This document shows positions 63,248-64,000 of a stretch of 64,000 nt of DNA, one piece after another. Numbering within the stretch: position 1 is the stretch's first letter; the number at the start of each line of letters is the position of its first letter. This DNA is from Mycolicibacterium boenickei. Lineage in GTDB: Bacteria > Actinomycetota > Actinomycetes > Mycobacteriales > Mycobacteriaceae. A program made the position numbers and the translations under genes. Where the stretch lies: contig NZ_AP022579.1 of assembly GCF_010731295.1 (NCBI RefSeq), forward strand, positions 1,860,001 through 1,924,000. Reading direction: 5' to 3'. The notes under the pieces were generated by a model. The model saw nothing but the letters and a program-made list of their open reading frames with translations, made no database searches and was not told where the DNA came from.

Positions 63248-64000
63248 CTACTGGCGGTAGCTCGCCAGGAAGTTGCCCAGCCGCTCGATGGCCTGGGCCA
63301 GGTCCCGCGCCCACGGCAGCGTGACGATGCGCAGGTGATCCGGTGTGGGCCAGTTGAATCCCGTGCCCTGTGTCAGCAGGATCTTCTCCTGCAACAACAG
63401 GTCGAGCACCAGCTGCTCGTCATCGTGGATGTCGTGTACCTCGGGATCCAGGCGGGGGAACGCGTAGAGCGCACCCTCTGGTTTCACACAGGAAACCCCG
63501 GGGATCTCGTTGAGCTTGGTCCACGCGGTGTCTCGCTGCTCGAGCAGCCGGCCACCCGGCAAAACCAGATCGTCGATGCTCTGATGACCGCCCAAGGCGA
63601 CCTGAATGGCATGCTGCGCAGGCACATTCGGGCACAGCCGCATGTTCGACAGCAGGCTGATGCCCTCGATGAAGCTGGTCGCATGCTCCTTGGGGCCGGT
63701 GATGACCAGCCAGCCCGAGCGGTAGCCGGCCACCCGGTAGGCCTTCGACAGCCCATTGAAAGTCAGACACAGAAGGTCAGGCGCTAATGTCGCCAGCGAG
63801 ATGTGCTTGGCGTCGTCGTAGAGGATCTTGTCGTAGATCTCGTCGGCCAGCAGCAGCAGCTGATGCTTGCGGGCCAACTCGACCATCTGTTCCAGGGTTT
63901 CGCGGCTGTACACCGCGCCGGTGGGGTTGTTCGGGTTGATCACGACGAGCGCCTTGGTGCGCTCGGTGATCTTGGACTCGATGTCGGCGACGTCGGGATT
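63248..64000 (-). CDS. aspC: AspC/AlaA-like aminotransferase (5' part outside the window)
   Basis: The window holds the last 250 codons; the frame continues to base 64000. PLP lysine motif: LTFNGLSKAYRVAGYR. Class I fold: VINPNNPTGAVYSRETLEQM and LLADEIYDKILYDD. Similar to the mycobacterial aminotransferase Rv0337c. The symbol is by resemblance; the family includes alanine and aspartate aminotransferases. Confidence 0.88.
   Translation of the reverse strand, partial: NPDVADIESKITERTKALVVINPNNPTGAVYSRETLEQMVELARKHQLLLLADEIYDKILYDDAKHISLATLAPDLLCLTFNGLSKAYRVAGYRSGWLVITGPKEHATSFIEGISLLSNMRLCPNVPAQHAIQVALGGHQSIDDLVLPGGRLLEQRDTAWTKLNEIPGVSCVKPEGALYAFPRLDPEVHDIHDDEQLVLDLLLQEKILLTQGTGFNWPTPDHLRIVTLPWARDLAQAIERLGNFLASYRQ

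Noticed and set aside
1..64000. Insertion sequences, prophage genes, CRISPR arrays or rRNA
   Set aside because: No transposase, integrase, phage structural gene, direct-repeat array or rRNA sequence was recognised on either strand.

Overview
The window is a high-GC chromosomal segment of a mycobacterium, most likely a rapidly growing environmental Mycolicibacterium-type species. The evidence is an ESX-3 type VII secretion locus, trehalose sulfotransferase, mycothiol- and F420-linked enzyme families, and many GTG/TTG starts. As I recall the M. tuberculosis map, the backbone order here (ESX-3, Rv0293c, tam, stf0, sulfatase, Rv0309, Rv0310c, Rv0312, Rv0315, Rv0320, dcd, udgA, aspC) follows the Rv028x-Rv0337 order, with accessory blocks inserted between the shared genes.

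Layout. 1-6.5 kb: 3' part of ESX-3 (a PPE protein cut by the left edge, esxG, esxH, espG3, eccD3, mycP3, eccE3), one rightward operon. 6.4-10.2 kb: two leftward hydrolase genes, then rightward tam and an alpha/beta hydrolase. 10.2-15.2 kb: leftward sulfur module, sulfatase - stf0 - cysD - cysNC, which joins PAPS synthesis to trehalose sulfation. 15.3-18.5 kb: a TetR regulator, a ferredoxin/FprA-type reductase fusion and an AurF-like diiron oxygenase. 18.5-24 kb: cell-envelope genes, including two PAP2 phosphatases (one fused to a lipid kinase), an L,D-transpeptidase-like secreted protein and an FAD/Rieske oxidoreductase. 24.3-29.4 kb: Rv0312-like Pro/Thr-rich membrane protein, PE-PPE-domain secreted protein, cupin, and GH16 glycosidase. 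29.5-34.8 kb: phosphonate uptake island (PhnD, PhnC, fused PhnE-PhnE, a phosphonate-associated alcohol dehydrogenase) with a divergent GntR regulator and clear operators. 34.8-40.6 kb: a duplicated block with three paralogous AraC-type regulators around two tandem GjpA-like secreted or outer-membrane proteins, whose 124-bp leaders are nearly identical.

40.9-53.9 kb: M15-like peptidase, membrane protein, ABC exporter, a HipB-like regulator followed by a decayed hipA, two mycothiol/sulfatase-type genes, MarR, a rhomboid-like protein, a TetR gene with no canonical start codon, an F420-type oxidoreductase, a small secreted Cys protein and tRNA-Gly(CCC). 53.9-64 kb: back to the conserved backbone, with dcd, an Amt transporter with a His-to-Glu change, two DUF7159-like Pro-rich membrane proteins flanking dcd/amt, UDP-glucose dehydrogenase, a cytochrome P450, small enzymes, a YibE/F membrane protein, and an aspC-like aminotransferase cut by the right edge.

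The most notable points are the AraC/GjpA duplicated block, the stf0-cysDNC operon, the twin-His variant Amt, the CTG-start TetR, and the HipBA relic with three evenly built operator boxes. No CRISPR array, insertion sequence or prophage was seen.
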